Source: Mycobacterium sp. D16Q14
GTDB lineage: Bacteria; Actinomycetota; Actinomycetes; Mycobacteriales; Mycobacteriaceae
Length of the DNA stretch: 64,000 nt
Direction of reading: 5' to 3'
Assembly (NCBI GenBank): GCA_002013415.1
Contig: MAEX01000013.1
Location: 1-64,000 of the forward strand
Made by a program: the position numbers and the translations under genes. The notes under the pieces are model-generated. The model was not told where the DNA came from and did not search any database. It saw nothing but the letters and a program-made list of their open reading frames with translations. Shown here one piece after another: positions 53,167 through 60,782 of this stretch (within the stretch, counting starts at the first letter, position 1; every line of letters starts with the position of its first letter).

Positions 53167-53262
53167 GTGCGCCCCCCGCCGGCCTTGACGACACTGACCA
53201 AGTCACCGTGTCCGACGGATATCGACAGTCTCGGACCACTATTACGGGAGGACTGGACCGCA

Positions 53263-54387
53263 ATGGGCACAACGGAGCGACCACTCGACGCGACGCATAC
53301 CTACCTTCGGTACGACGAGGACATGAATGTGGCTCCGCCGGGCGAGGAGGAGGCCATCGACAAGATCATCAAGGTATTGCACACGAACAACGAACGGGCC
53401 TTCCGGAAGTATCGGCATGCCGTCCGCGATGCACACGCGAAGAGTCACGGCATCTTGCGCGGCGAGCTGACGGTCTACCCGGACTTACCGCCGCACCTAC
53501 GCCAGGGCATGTTCGCGACTCCCGGTAGATACCCGGTCATCTCAAGGTTGTCTACGACCTCCGGCCTGCTGCGCAGCGACCGGATCCGGGGCGTGCGGGG
53601 CCTGGGTATCAAGGTCCTGGGTGTCGACGGTGCGCGTACTCTCCCGGATGACGAGGCCACCACCCAGGATTTCGTCCTGGTCACCCATCGCGAGTTCCTC
53701 TTCGCGGGTGCAAAGGCATATCTTCGGCGGGGAATGCCGACTGCATGGTTGCTAGCGCGCCTGCCGGACACCGCGCTCAGGCTCGGTAGCAACCTTCTCG
53801 GTGGCGTGGCGAAATTTCTTCCACGCGTGGGACTCTCACTACCGGAATCGGTGGCCGTGTTTGTGCGTCCCAACACGCACATCCTTGGCGACACCTTCTA
53901 TTCCTCGGCGCCGCTACGGTACGGAGAGTATGTGGCCAAGCTCAGCTACGTACCCCTGTCACCGTCGGTGCGGGAGCTTGAGGGGGTGCTGCTGCCGGAG
54001 CCCATTGTCGACGACGAGCTCCGTCACTTGGTCGCAGAGTTCTTCCGGCACAACAGCGCTGAGTATGAGCTGAGGGCGCAGCTATGCACCGATGCCAAGA
54101 CCATGCCGCTCGAGGATGCCACCGTCGCGTGGCCGGAGGCGGACTCGCCGCACCGGGGAATCGCCAAAATCGTCTTCCCCGTGCAAGATTCATATAGTGC
54201 CGAGCGGCAGGTATTTGGCGACGACGTGCTGTCCTTCAACTCCTGGCGTGCCCTGGCCGCGCATCGGCCGCTGGGATCGATCAATCGGCTGAAACTTCGA
54301 GTTTACGAGGCATCCAGCAACTTTCGGCATGAGAAGAACGGGGTGTCGCGGATGGAGCCGGCCGGGGTCGAGGATCTGCCGGACTGA
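53263..54387 (+). CDS. Catalase-related haemoprotein
   Basis: 374 aa from ATG 53263; the longer frame upstream crosses the regulatory boxes. The catalase core is short: HAKSHGILRGELTVYPDL holds a likely distal His62, followed by FATPGRYPVISRLST and the RGVRGLGIKVL heme-pocket element; the end HRPLGSINRLKLRVYEAS is a trait of the catalase-family peroxidases that act on organic peroxides rather than H2O2. Relatives include allene oxide synthase-like catalases. A partner to the dioxygenase, converting fatty-acid hydroperoxides, would fit. Its stop is one base away from the LuxR start. Confidence 0.82.
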   Translation: MGTTERPLDATHTYLRYDEDMNVAPPGEEEAIDKIIKVLHTNNERAFRKYRHAVRDAHAKSHGILRGELTVYPDLPPHLRQGMFATPGRYPVISRLSTTSGLLRSDRIRGVRGLGIKVLGVDGARTLPDDEATTQDFVLVTHREFLFAGAKAYLRRGMPTAWLLARLPDTALRLGSNLLGGVAKFLPRVGLSLPESVAVFVRPNTHILGDTFYSSAPLRYGEYVAKLSYVPLSPSVRELEGVLLPEPIVDDELRHLVAEFFRHNSAEYELRAQLCTDAKTMPLEDATVAWPEADSPHRGIAKIVFPVQDSYSAERQVFGDDVLSFNSWRALAAHRPLGSINRLKLRVYEASSNFRHEKNGVSRMEPAGVEDLPD

Positions 54388-54388
54388 G

Positions 54389-57100
54389 ATGGTTGCGATG
54401 ACACCTACGATCACCAAACCCGCCGCGCAGGAGAAGTTGTCCGGCGGACTGGCCCACGCAAACCGGTATCGCGATCTAGACTCTCTTTCCATGTCGGGGA
54501 GCTGGCAGTTGCTCGACCGCCCAACCGAATTCGAGGCTGTCCGCACAACGCTGACGGACAATCTGTCGTGTGGGGTGGTGTTGGTCGGCTCCGCCGGGGT
54601 CGGCAAGACAACCCTCGCGCGTACGGTCACCGACTCATTGGGATGCCAGGTTCGCTGGGTGGCATGCACCGAGTCGTCGCGGAGCATTCCACTGGGTGTG
54701 TTCGCCCATTGGATACAGACCACTGGGTCGCGTGATCCGGCCGCGCTTATTGCCGCGGCGCGGGAATCCATTGTCGCAACGCCACATCCGATCATCGGAA
54801 TCGACGACGCTCATCTGCTGGACGACCTCTCCGCGACATTGCTGCATCAGATCGCCGTCGGCCATGCGTGCCGGCTGGTTGCCACTGTGCGTAGCGGCGA
54901 GCCCGTTCCGGACGCGGTCACCGCATTGTGGAAAGACGACTACCTGCGGCGGTTCGAGCTCGAGGCGTTCACGAAGGAGCAGAGCGTCGCCCTCGTCGAG
55001 TCGGTGCTCGGCGGAGCGCTCGAAGGCCTCAGCGCTGACGTGATGTGGGAGTCATCCGGTGGCAATCCGCTGTTCCTTCGGCATCTGGTGGAAGGGGCTG
55101 TCGAGGCCGGATCCCTCACCGCTGTCCACGGGGTGTGGCAGCTGCGCGGCCACACGGTTGTTCCGTCGGGATTGGCCGCACTCCTCGGAGATCGCCTCGA
55201 ACAGCTGGACGGCGACGTGCTCAATGTGCTGAAACTGCTGTCCTTGTGTGAACCGCTCGATCTCGACACGTTGTGTGAGATCGCCGGGGGCGACGCCCTG
55301 GACGGGGCGGAGATCACCGGCTTTGTCCGTGTCGAGGCCGACGGCCGACGGATCAATGTGCGGTTCAGCCATCCGATGTTGGGCGAGGTGGTCCGGCGCA
55401 GAGTGGGAACCGCATCGGCGCGACGGCTGCGAGGTCAGCTCGTGCGCGCGCTCCGGGAGCGCGATATCGACTCGGCCGCCAAGCGCATCCGGCTGGCGCA
55501 GCTCTCGGTCGACAGCGACGAGGCCACCGACCCCGCTCTCTTGGTCTCCGCGGCGAAGGACGCGGTGTACCTGTCCAACCTGCCAGTTGGGGAGCACCTG
55601 GCGCGGTGCGCGGTGGAACGTGACGGCGGACTGCGTGCCGCCGAGGTGCTCTCCCGGGCTCTGCTGTGGCAGGGCCGGCCCGAGGAAGCCGAGCAGGCGC
55701 TCGCCGAGTTTGATCCGGACGAGCTCGACGAGCTTTCGCTGGTTCTCTGGGGCCTTCCACTCGTGTCTATCGCGTTCTGGTCGATGGGCGATGTCCAGCG
55801 TGCGCACGGGCTGATGGCTCTGCTCCGTGAACGGGTACAGCATCCCGCCCTGAAACTGGTCGTCGATGCGACGGGGGCGGCGTTGGCCGTGCACGAGAAT
55901 AAGTTCGATGAGGGGCTGGCCGCCGCGACCCTGGTGCTGTCGGACCCGGAGGCTCCCCGGCAGGCAGTGGAATTCGCGGCATTCGGTATCGGGCTGGCGC
56001 TGCCCGTCGCCGGACGCGGTGACGAGTTTGAGCCGATCGCGGCGAGGTGCCGCGCTCAGAAACGGTCCACCGACGGCATGATCGCGGTGATGGTGCGCTA
56101 CTGCGACGTGCTGGCGCTCGTCTACACCGGTCAGCTCCGGCTGGCCGACCGTCGTGTTGCTGAATACACCGAATTCTCCTCGGCCGGACAGTTTCTCGCA
56201 TGGGCGATAGCGCGCATTATGGCCGGGCTGGTCGCGGTGCACCGCGGCGCCTTCCCTACGGCGATATCTTCGATCGAGCAGGCTCTGGCAGCGCTCAATG
56301 CCGAGAGGCCGCTGCCGTGGCAGCTGCCGGCGCGGCTTCTGCTCGCCCGTGCCTACGCGGCACTCGGGAAGGTCGAAGATGCCGAGCGCGTGTTGACCGA
56401 GTCGGGGGAACACTCGGGGCAGTTCGTCGCGTTGCACGACCCCCAGCTGTTGATCGCGAAATCATGGCTCGCCGCCGCGCGCGGTGCGGATCGGTCGGCG
56501 GTAGACGCCGCCCGGCGTGCGGCCGATGCGGCACACACGGCCGGTCAATACGCGGTGGAGGCGGAGGCCTTGCACCACGCGGCACGGTTCGGTGACCGGA
56601 CCGTGGGGCGCCGCCTCGAATCACTGATACCGCGGGTTCATGGCCCGTTGGTGGGGCTGTACGCCCGGCATGCGGTCGCGGTCGGCACATCGGACGCCGC
56701 GGCACTGGACGCGGTGAGTGGCGAGTTCGAGAACGCCGGCCTGCTGCTCTCGGCGGCGGATGCCGCGGCACAAGCGGTGGCGCTGCGCGGCCGCGATGGG
56801 GATAGAAGCAAGTGCGCCGAGTCTGCCGCGCGCGCACTGCGGATCGCAGGCCAATGCGGTGGCGCGGCCACACCGGCGATCCGGGCCGCCGCCCGACCAC
56901 TGCCGGTCACGGCACGTGAGCGTGAAATCGCGGCGCTCATCGGGGAGGGACTGTGCAACCGCGAGATTGCCGAGCGTCTCACGCTGTCGGTGCGGACCAT
57001 CGAAGGTCACATCTACCGTGCGTGCATCAAACTCGATGTCGCAGATCGTGATCAGCTTGCCAAGATTGTGTGGAGCGATCTGGCCAACCCTCAGGAATAG
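54389..57100 (+). CDS. LAL-type LuxR regulator with ATPase domain
   Basis: A 903-aa regulator from ATG 54389, one base after the catalase-related stop. N-terminal AAA/NTPase: Walker A GSAGVGKTT near residue 67, Walker B with IIGIDDAHLLDD near 133. A long helical repeat (TPR-like) middle part follows, and the LuxR helix-turn-helix is at the C-terminus: LTAREREIAALIGEGLCNREIAERLTLSVRTIEGHIYRACIKLDV in outline. LAL proteins are ligand-activated transcription activators. Being co-encoded with the catalase-related protein and placed in the cluster, it is the best candidate to bind the GAGTA-N6-TACTC boxes. The signal it senses is unknown. Confidence 0.92.
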   Translation: MVAMTPTITKPAAQEKLSGGLAHANRYRDLDSLSMSGSWQLLDRPTEFEAVRTTLTDNLSCGVVLVGSAGVGKTTLARTVTDSLGCQVRWVACTESSRSIPLGVFAHWIQTTGSRDPAALIAAARESIVATPHPIIGIDDAHLLDDLSATLLHQIAVGHACRLVATVRSGEPVPDAVTALWKDDYLRRFELEAFTKEQSVALVESVLGGALEGLSADVMWESSGGNPLFLRHLVEGAVEAGSLTAVHGVWQLRGHTVVPSGLAALLGDRLEQLDGDVLNVLKLLSLCEPLDLDTLCEIAGGDALDGAEITGFVRVEADGRRINVRFSHPMLGEVVRRRVGTASARRLRGQLVRALRERDIDSAAKRIRLAQLSVDSDEATDPALLVSAAKDAVYLSNLPVGEHLARCAVERDGGLRAAEVLSRALLWQGRPEEAEQALAEFDPDELDELSLVLWGLPLVSIAFWSMGDVQRAHGLMALLRERVQHPALKLVVDATGAALAVHENKFDEGLAAATLVLSDPEAPRQAVEFAAFGIGLALPVAGRGDEFEPIAARCRAQKRSTDGMIAVMVRYCDVLALVYTGQLRLADRRVAEYTEFSSAGQFLAWAIARIMAGLVAVHRGAFPTAISSIEQALAALNAERPLPWQLPARLLLARAYAALGKVEDAERVLTESGEHSGQFVALHDPQLLIAKSWLAAARGADRSAVDAARRAADAAHTAGQYAVEAEALHHAARFGDRTVGRRLESLIPRVHGPLVGLYARHAVAVGTSDAAALDAVSGEFENAGLLLSAADAAAQAVALRGRDGDRSKCAESAARALRIAGQCGGAATPAIRAAARPLPVTAREREIAALIGEGLCNREIAERLTLSVRTIEGHIYRACIKLDVADRDQLAKIVWSDLANPQE

Positions 57101-57126
57101 ACGTACGGCGCGCGATCGGCTGCGCG

Positions 57127-57372
57127 TCAATCTTCCGTGGTGCCTTCTGATGCTGGTCGCTGAAGAACGGTGCGCTCATGCACCAAGTAGCCGGATGCCA
57201 CGGAGAAGAGGACCGTGATGGCCGATCCGACGTCTCCGGGTATCTCGATATTGAACTTGCCGAGGACGAAGACCAGGACAACCGAGATCGCACCGGCGGT
57301 GCCGCTGGCCGCGACCTTGGTCGTGGGTGCGTGTGACGGCTGCCGGACTGCCTGTCGTTCAAGCATTGTCAT
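57127..57372 (-). CDS. Holin-like small membrane protein
   Basis: 81 aa from ATG 57372. A basic N-terminus (TMLERQAVRQPSHAPTTKV) is followed by two hydrophobic segments: AGAISVVLVFVLGKFNIE and GSAITVLFSVASGYLVHER. The layout and wording (KVAASGTAGAISVVLVFVLGKF, SGYLVHER) resemble the holin-like proteins of mycobacteriophages and actinobacteria. A GAGTA box lies 63-78 bp upstream. It might let the leaderless enzymes out of the cell. That role is inferred only from size, topology and place. Confidence 0.65.
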   Translation of the reverse strand: MTMLERQAVRQPSHAPTTKVAASGTAGAISVVLVFVLGKFNIEIPGDVGSAITVLFSVASGYLVHERTVLQRPASEGTTED

Positions 57373-57434
57373 GATCGGCCCCTTTGGGTGATAGGTCTTC
57401 TCGAACCGTAGGTCCGGCGGGCGGACGCCCACAC

Positions 57435-57450
57435 GAGTAGCGGGCTACTT
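57435..57450. promoter_or_regulatory. LAL/LuxR box candidate, copy 5
   Basis: GAGTA-GCGGGC-TACTT, one base off. It lies between the holin-like gene (leftward) and the second subtilase (rightward). A weaker related dyad, GTAGTG-GAC-CACTC, lies near 57522. Confidence 0.6.
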
Positions 57451-57648
57451 CGTTCGTTGGGGGCGATGACGTGCCGTCTTTGGGATCGGGCCGGGCTCGC
57501 GCTTACCGCCGTCAATGCAGGTAGTGGACCACTCGTTCGAAATCGCACGGCTCTGCCGACTATTGCTGATAGCCGAGCTAGTGCGTCTGTATCCCGTTGG
57601 GCGTCTGCGGCTTCCCATCATGTACGTCACGAAAGGACGGACCTAGAA

Positions 57649-58929
57649 ATGACTAACAGCGACTCGCAGATTTACACCGGAAGGCACGTGGTGGTACTCG
57701 CTCCGGCGAAGGCACACGGAAATCATGCCAACACCCTTGCCGGCGTCGCGGGCTTTTCGAATATCGCCCACAGCAGTGATTTTCAGAATCAGGCAATGGA
57801 CATCAGCGCTGTCGTCGACGCCGACGCGACAGTGTTCGACGAGCTGGGGTTGGCGGTTGTCGACTCCGACGCCGAACAGACCGCGGCACTTCAGGCCGCC
57901 GCCGAGGCAGGCGACGTGGTGCTGTCCGTGGAACCGGAGCTGATCCATCATGCGCTGACGGTCACGTCTCCCGAGTACCTCAGCGGATATCAGCATGGTG
58001 TCTCCGACCTCTTCGCCCGCCTGCAGGCCGACACCGCGATGTCGGCCGCCGCTGAGCTCGCCGCTGCCTTTGCGGATACCGACGCGTCGACGTGGGGTCT
58101 GCAGGCAACGAGGACGGACACGAGTTCAAAGACCGGCCGCGGTGTTCGGGTGGCGGTGTTGGACACCGGTTTCGACCCCGCACATCCGGACTTCAAGAAG
58201 CGTCACGTGACCATGCAATCGTTTATCGACGGAGAAACCGCCGATGATGGGCACGGACACGGCACGCACTGCATCGGGACCTCCTGCGGGCCGCGTTCCC
58301 CTCGCGGAAGCCGCCGTTACGGGGCGGGCACGGAGGCCGAGATCTTTGTGGGCAAGGTGTTGAGCAACGCCGGGTCGGGCGCCGATGGCGGCATTCTCGC
58401 CGGTATCAACTGGGCAGTGGCCAACAACTGCGCCGTTATCTCGATGTCATTGGGAGCCAATGTTGACAAGACATCTCTTGCCTACGAGACGGTGGGACAG
58501 CGAGCACTCGATCGCGGATCGCTGATCATCGCCGCGGCGGGAAACAACGCGAACCGACGGGTCGGAAACTACGGCTTTGTCGGAGTGCCCGCGAATAGCC
58601 GGTCGATCATGGCCATCGCCGCGCTGGATTCGTCGTTGAACCCGGGCTGGTTCTCGGCGCGCTCGAGCACCAAGACGAAGGCCGCCGGCCGTATCGACCT
58701 TGCCGGACCGGGTGTCGATGTCTACTCGTCGTGGCCGATGCCTAAGCGCTACAACACGATCAGCGGCACCAGCATGGCCACGCCCCATGTGTCGGGTATC
58801 GCGGCACTGTGGTGCGAGGCCACCGGTCTCACCGGCAGGCAGTTGTGGGCGGTGCTGTTGCAGCACGCGGCGCCGCTCAACGTTCCGGCCGTCGACGTCG
58901 GCTCCGGGCTTGTGCAGGCCCCACAGTGA
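57649..58929 (+). CDS. Subtilisin-like serine protease (S8)
   Basis: 426 aa from ATG 57649 (MTNSDSQIYTG). The S8 set is complete: Asp in VAVLDTGFDPAHPDF, His in GHGHGTHCIGTS, Asn in IIAAAGNNANRR and Ser in SGTSMATPHVSGIAAL. There is no signal peptide; residues 1-160 should be a pro-region with VLSVEPELIHH-type I9-like elements. The last four bases overlap the small gene that follows, so both proteins are made together. It lies about 200 bp after a GAGTA box. The mature enzyme probably acts outside, or after cell lysis. Confidence 0.92.
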   Translation: MTNSDSQIYTGRHVVVLAPAKAHGNHANTLAGVAGFSNIAHSSDFQNQAMDISAVVDADATVFDELGLAVVDSDAEQTAALQAAAEAGDVVLSVEPELIHHALTVTSPEYLSGYQHGVSDLFARLQADTAMSAAAELAAAFADTDASTWGLQATRTDTSSKTGRGVRVAVLDTGFDPAHPDFKKRHVTMQSFIDGETADDGHGHGTHCIGTSCGPRSPRGSRRYGAGTEAEIFVGKVLSNAGSGADGGILAGINWAVANNCAVISMSLGANVDKTSLAYETVGQRALDRGSLIIAAAGNNANRRVGNYGFVGVPANSRSIMAIAALDSSLNPGWFSARSSTKTKAAGRIDLAGPGVDVYSSWPMPKRYNTISGTSMATPHVSGIAALWCEATGLTGRQLWAVLLQHAAPLNVPAVDVGSGLVQAPQ

Positions 58930-59150
58930 CGGGACAGCGGGTCACCGTGACGATCGACGAGTGTGATTTCGACGGCACAGTGGCCGCGTTGCGGGCCGCC
59001 GGCATGGCGGGTATGCAGGTACACCGCGAGATCGGTGTGGTGTCCGGCGATATCGCGAATGCCGCTGCACTGGTGGATATTCCCGGAGTAATGGTCGTGG
59101 AGCCGGAGGGGCGAACGCATATCGCGCCACCCAACGCGGATATCCAATAG
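58926..59150 (+). CDS. Small I9-like protein paired with the subtilase
   Basis: A 74-aa protein, GTG start, overlapping the subtilase stop by four bases. VTVTIDECDFDGTVAALRAAGMAGM is followed by REIGVVSGDIANAAALVDIPGVMVVEPEG in outline, which is the pattern of subtilisin propeptides/I9 inhibitors: a strand, a helix, and a strand ending in PGVxxVExE. It probably folds into an open beta sandwich that chaperones or inhibits the protease. Being encoded separately rather than as a pro-region is notable. Confidence 0.72.
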   Translation: MTGQRVTVTIDECDFDGTVAALRAAGMAGMQVHREIGVVSGDIANAAALVDIPGVMVVEPEGRTHIAPPNADIQ

Positions 59151-59164
59151 CGGCACGAGAGGGA

Positions 59165-59196
59165 AAGGGGGCTGTGCGGCGCCGCACAGCCCCCTT
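59165..59196. terminator. Bidirectional terminator between convergent genes
   Basis: AAGGGGGCTGTGCGGC and GCCGCACAGCCCCCTT form a perfect 32-bp palindrome. It lies between the stop at 59150 and the convergent stop at 59208. The A and T ends serve either direction. Confidence 0.85.
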
Positions 59197-59207
59197 CGTG
59201 GTCGGCA

Positions 59208-59639
59208 CTAACCGGCTAGCCTGCGCGCATGCAGAGCCCCGATGCCGCCACGGGTGACACGGTGGATTGCTGCCCGGCGCTGACTGCCAATCGACACCGT
59301 AATGGGGCCGGGGCCGACGGGCTGCGGGCGAACCTCGATGGATTCCAGGTAGGTGGCCGCAACACCGGGGAGTGCCCGCAGATGCTCGGCGAGTCGATCG
59401 AATTCGGGGCCGGCGGGTGCGGTGACGACGAAGATGGATCGAAGCTCGGGTGGCACGCCCGCCGCGTTGGCGTGAAGGGGCGCAACGGTGCGCCCGGCGA
59501 CCCGGACAGACTCGAAAATCGTTGTAGCGGAATTTATTCCACCCGGATGCTCACGGAGGTCGTGAGCAGGACCGGCCTCTACCAGGATGAGCAGGTTGAC
59601 GTCCGGCGAGACGCTGTGTGGGGCAGTTCGCGTAATCAT
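59208..59639 (-). CDS. Hypothetical protein of the protease cluster, possibly I9-like
   Basis: 143 aa from ATG 59639, supported by GGGAGGAG six bases upstream. NLLILVEAGPAHDLREHPGG begins the fold; LRSIFVVTAPAGPEFDRLAEHLRALPGVAATYLESIEV in outline resembles the I9/propeptide pattern (strand, helix, PGV turn, strand), and a basic tail follows. It is encoded against the small I9-like gene, and a GAGTA-type box lies 91-106 bp upstream. It could be a second modulator of the subtilases. No family name can be given. Confidence 0.6.
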   Translation of the reverse strand: MITRTAPHSVSPDVNLLILVEAGPAHDLREHPGGINSATTIFESVRVAGRTVAPLHANAAGVPPELRSIFVVTAPAGPEFDRLAEHLRALPGVAATYLESIEVRPQPVGPGPITVSIGSQRRAAIHRVTRGGIGALHARRLAG

Positions 59640-59683
59640 TTCTGCTCCTCCCGGCAAGGGCCGTGCGGTTCGGTTTCGTTGTG

Positions 59684-60145
59684 TCAAAGCGATACACAGA
59701 ATCCTGACCTGACGCGATCTCGATGACGCGAGTAGCGAGGTACCCCAAAACGGGGCGTGGTGCGTGCAGTGGGCCGTAGGGCGCGGTGCCCTCCCGGTAA
59801 AGGCAGCGCGCTGGGTGCCGCGCCGCACGCAAGTACGAGAGTGCAGAAGTCGTAGCGCTGCTTACCTGCATGCACCGCACGTTCATCCATATCGACGCGG
59901 TCAACCGCCGTGTTGCCGATGAGTTCGATCGCCCGCTCGCCGTACCAAGATTGAGGATGCAAGAAGATGTCATCGGTCCGCAGCTGCAGATACTGCTTGC
60001 TCAGCGGCGGGCGTTCATAGGGGGCGTCGGTGTCTGCGGTCAGTATCAGCACCGATATGTGCGCGTCATGCTCGCGGAATGATTCTGCTGCCGCGACGCC
60101 TGCCGGGCCACTGCCCACGATGATGATTAGGCCTGGTTCACTCAT
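59684..60145 (-). pseudogene. Truncated FAD-dependent oxidoreductase
   Basis: The first 115 residues read as the FAD domain of a disulphide or ferredoxin reductase: IIIVGSGPAGVAAAESFREHDA, ADTDAPYERPPLSKQYL and LVLACGAAPSALPLPGG (the second Gly-rich strand). After that point the frame becomes Arg/Thr-rich and unlike the family, and the rest of the protein (NAD domain) is missing. So it is probably a gene cut off at about 59800. Part of the remaining space holds a GAGTA-type box. Confidence 0.65.
59730..59745. promoter_or_regulatory. LAL/LuxR box candidate, copy 6
   Basis: GAGTA-GCGAGG-TACCC, one base off the consensus. It lies 91-106 bp upstream of the gene at 59208-59639. Confidence 0.5.
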
Positions 60146-60272
60146 GGCTCTCGGATACCCGCATTGGCGTCTCTCACACGGGTGATACGCGACCGAAAGC
60201 GGATGGGTCTGCCCCCCGGTGGAGCGGTTTTGGATCCGCCGACGTCACCGGGTACCCTCGTGAGGGCTTTAT

Positions 60273-60345
60273 GCCCCCTTAGCTCAGTCGGTAGAGCGTT
60301 TCCATGGTAAGGAAAAGGTCAACGGTTCGATTCCGTTAGGGGGCT
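60273..60345 (+). tRNA. tRNA-Thr (GGT)
   Basis: The acceptor arms GCCCCCT and AGGGGGC pair, with T as discriminator. TAGCTCAGTCGGTAGAGC is the D arm, the anticodon loop is ATGGTAA with GGT, and GGTTCGATTCC is the T arm. CCA not encoded. Confidence 0.96.
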
Positions 60346-60403
60346 CGGTGGGCACCGGGAGAGTTGGGCAGTGGGATGTTGAGCTCGATCGGAACGCCGT
60401 CAT

Positions 60404-60477
60404 GGCGGTGTAGCTCAGCTGGTTAGAGCGCACGACTCATAATCGTGAGGTCGGGAGATCGAGCCTCCCCACCGCTA
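60404..60477 (+). tRNA. tRNA-Met (CAT), elongator
   Basis: GGCGGTG pairs with CACCGCT (one wobble), discriminator A, and CCA is encoded (60478-60480). The anticodon loop is CTCATAA. The acceptor arm differs from initiator tRNA, so this is the elongator form. Confidence 0.95.
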
Positions 60478-60517
60478 CCACCCGTACATAGTCAACGAAC
60501 GAAAGAGGGCAACTGCA

Positions 60518-60685
60518 GTGGCCTCCAGCACAGACGTCCGGCCCAAGGTCACCTTGGCTTGTGAGACGTGCAAGCACCGTAATTACATCACCAAGAAAAA
60601 CCGGCGCAACGATCCTGACCGGCTGGAACTGAAGAAGTTCTGCCCGAACTGCGGATCGCACCAGCCCCACAAAGAGTCGCGCTGA
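60518..60685 (+). CDS. rpmG: 50S ribosomal protein L33
   Basis: 55 aa from GTG 60518 ([23 protein letters not shown] in outline). Two Cys pairs, CETC and CPNC, make the zinc ribbon of the Cys-containing L33 form, and [16 protein letters not shown] is the basic loop of L33. AAAGAGGGC lies upstream. It is located between tRNA-Met and hadA, as in other mycobacteria (rpmG2). It is too short for many gene finders. Confidence 0.96.
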   Translation: MASSTDVRPKVTLACETCKHRNYITKKNRRNDPDRLELKKFCPNCGSHQPHKESR

Positions 60686-60782
60686 TCGCGCTTCTCTTTG
60701 GCCTTCCCGTGTCGTCTGAACGTGACACGAATAGGCAAGCCTTACTTGGTATCGGTCAACATCAGTAGGTAGGTTCCGCCCC

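Noticed and set aside
52852..53262. N-terminal extension of the catalase-related frame
   Set aside because: It covers the start of the divergent peroxidase and two regulatory boxes. The family begins near MGTTERPL.
57457..57648. N-terminal extension of the second subtilase
   Set aside because: It is Arg/Ala-rich, has no signal peptide, and lies in the promoter gap; ATG 57649 fits better.
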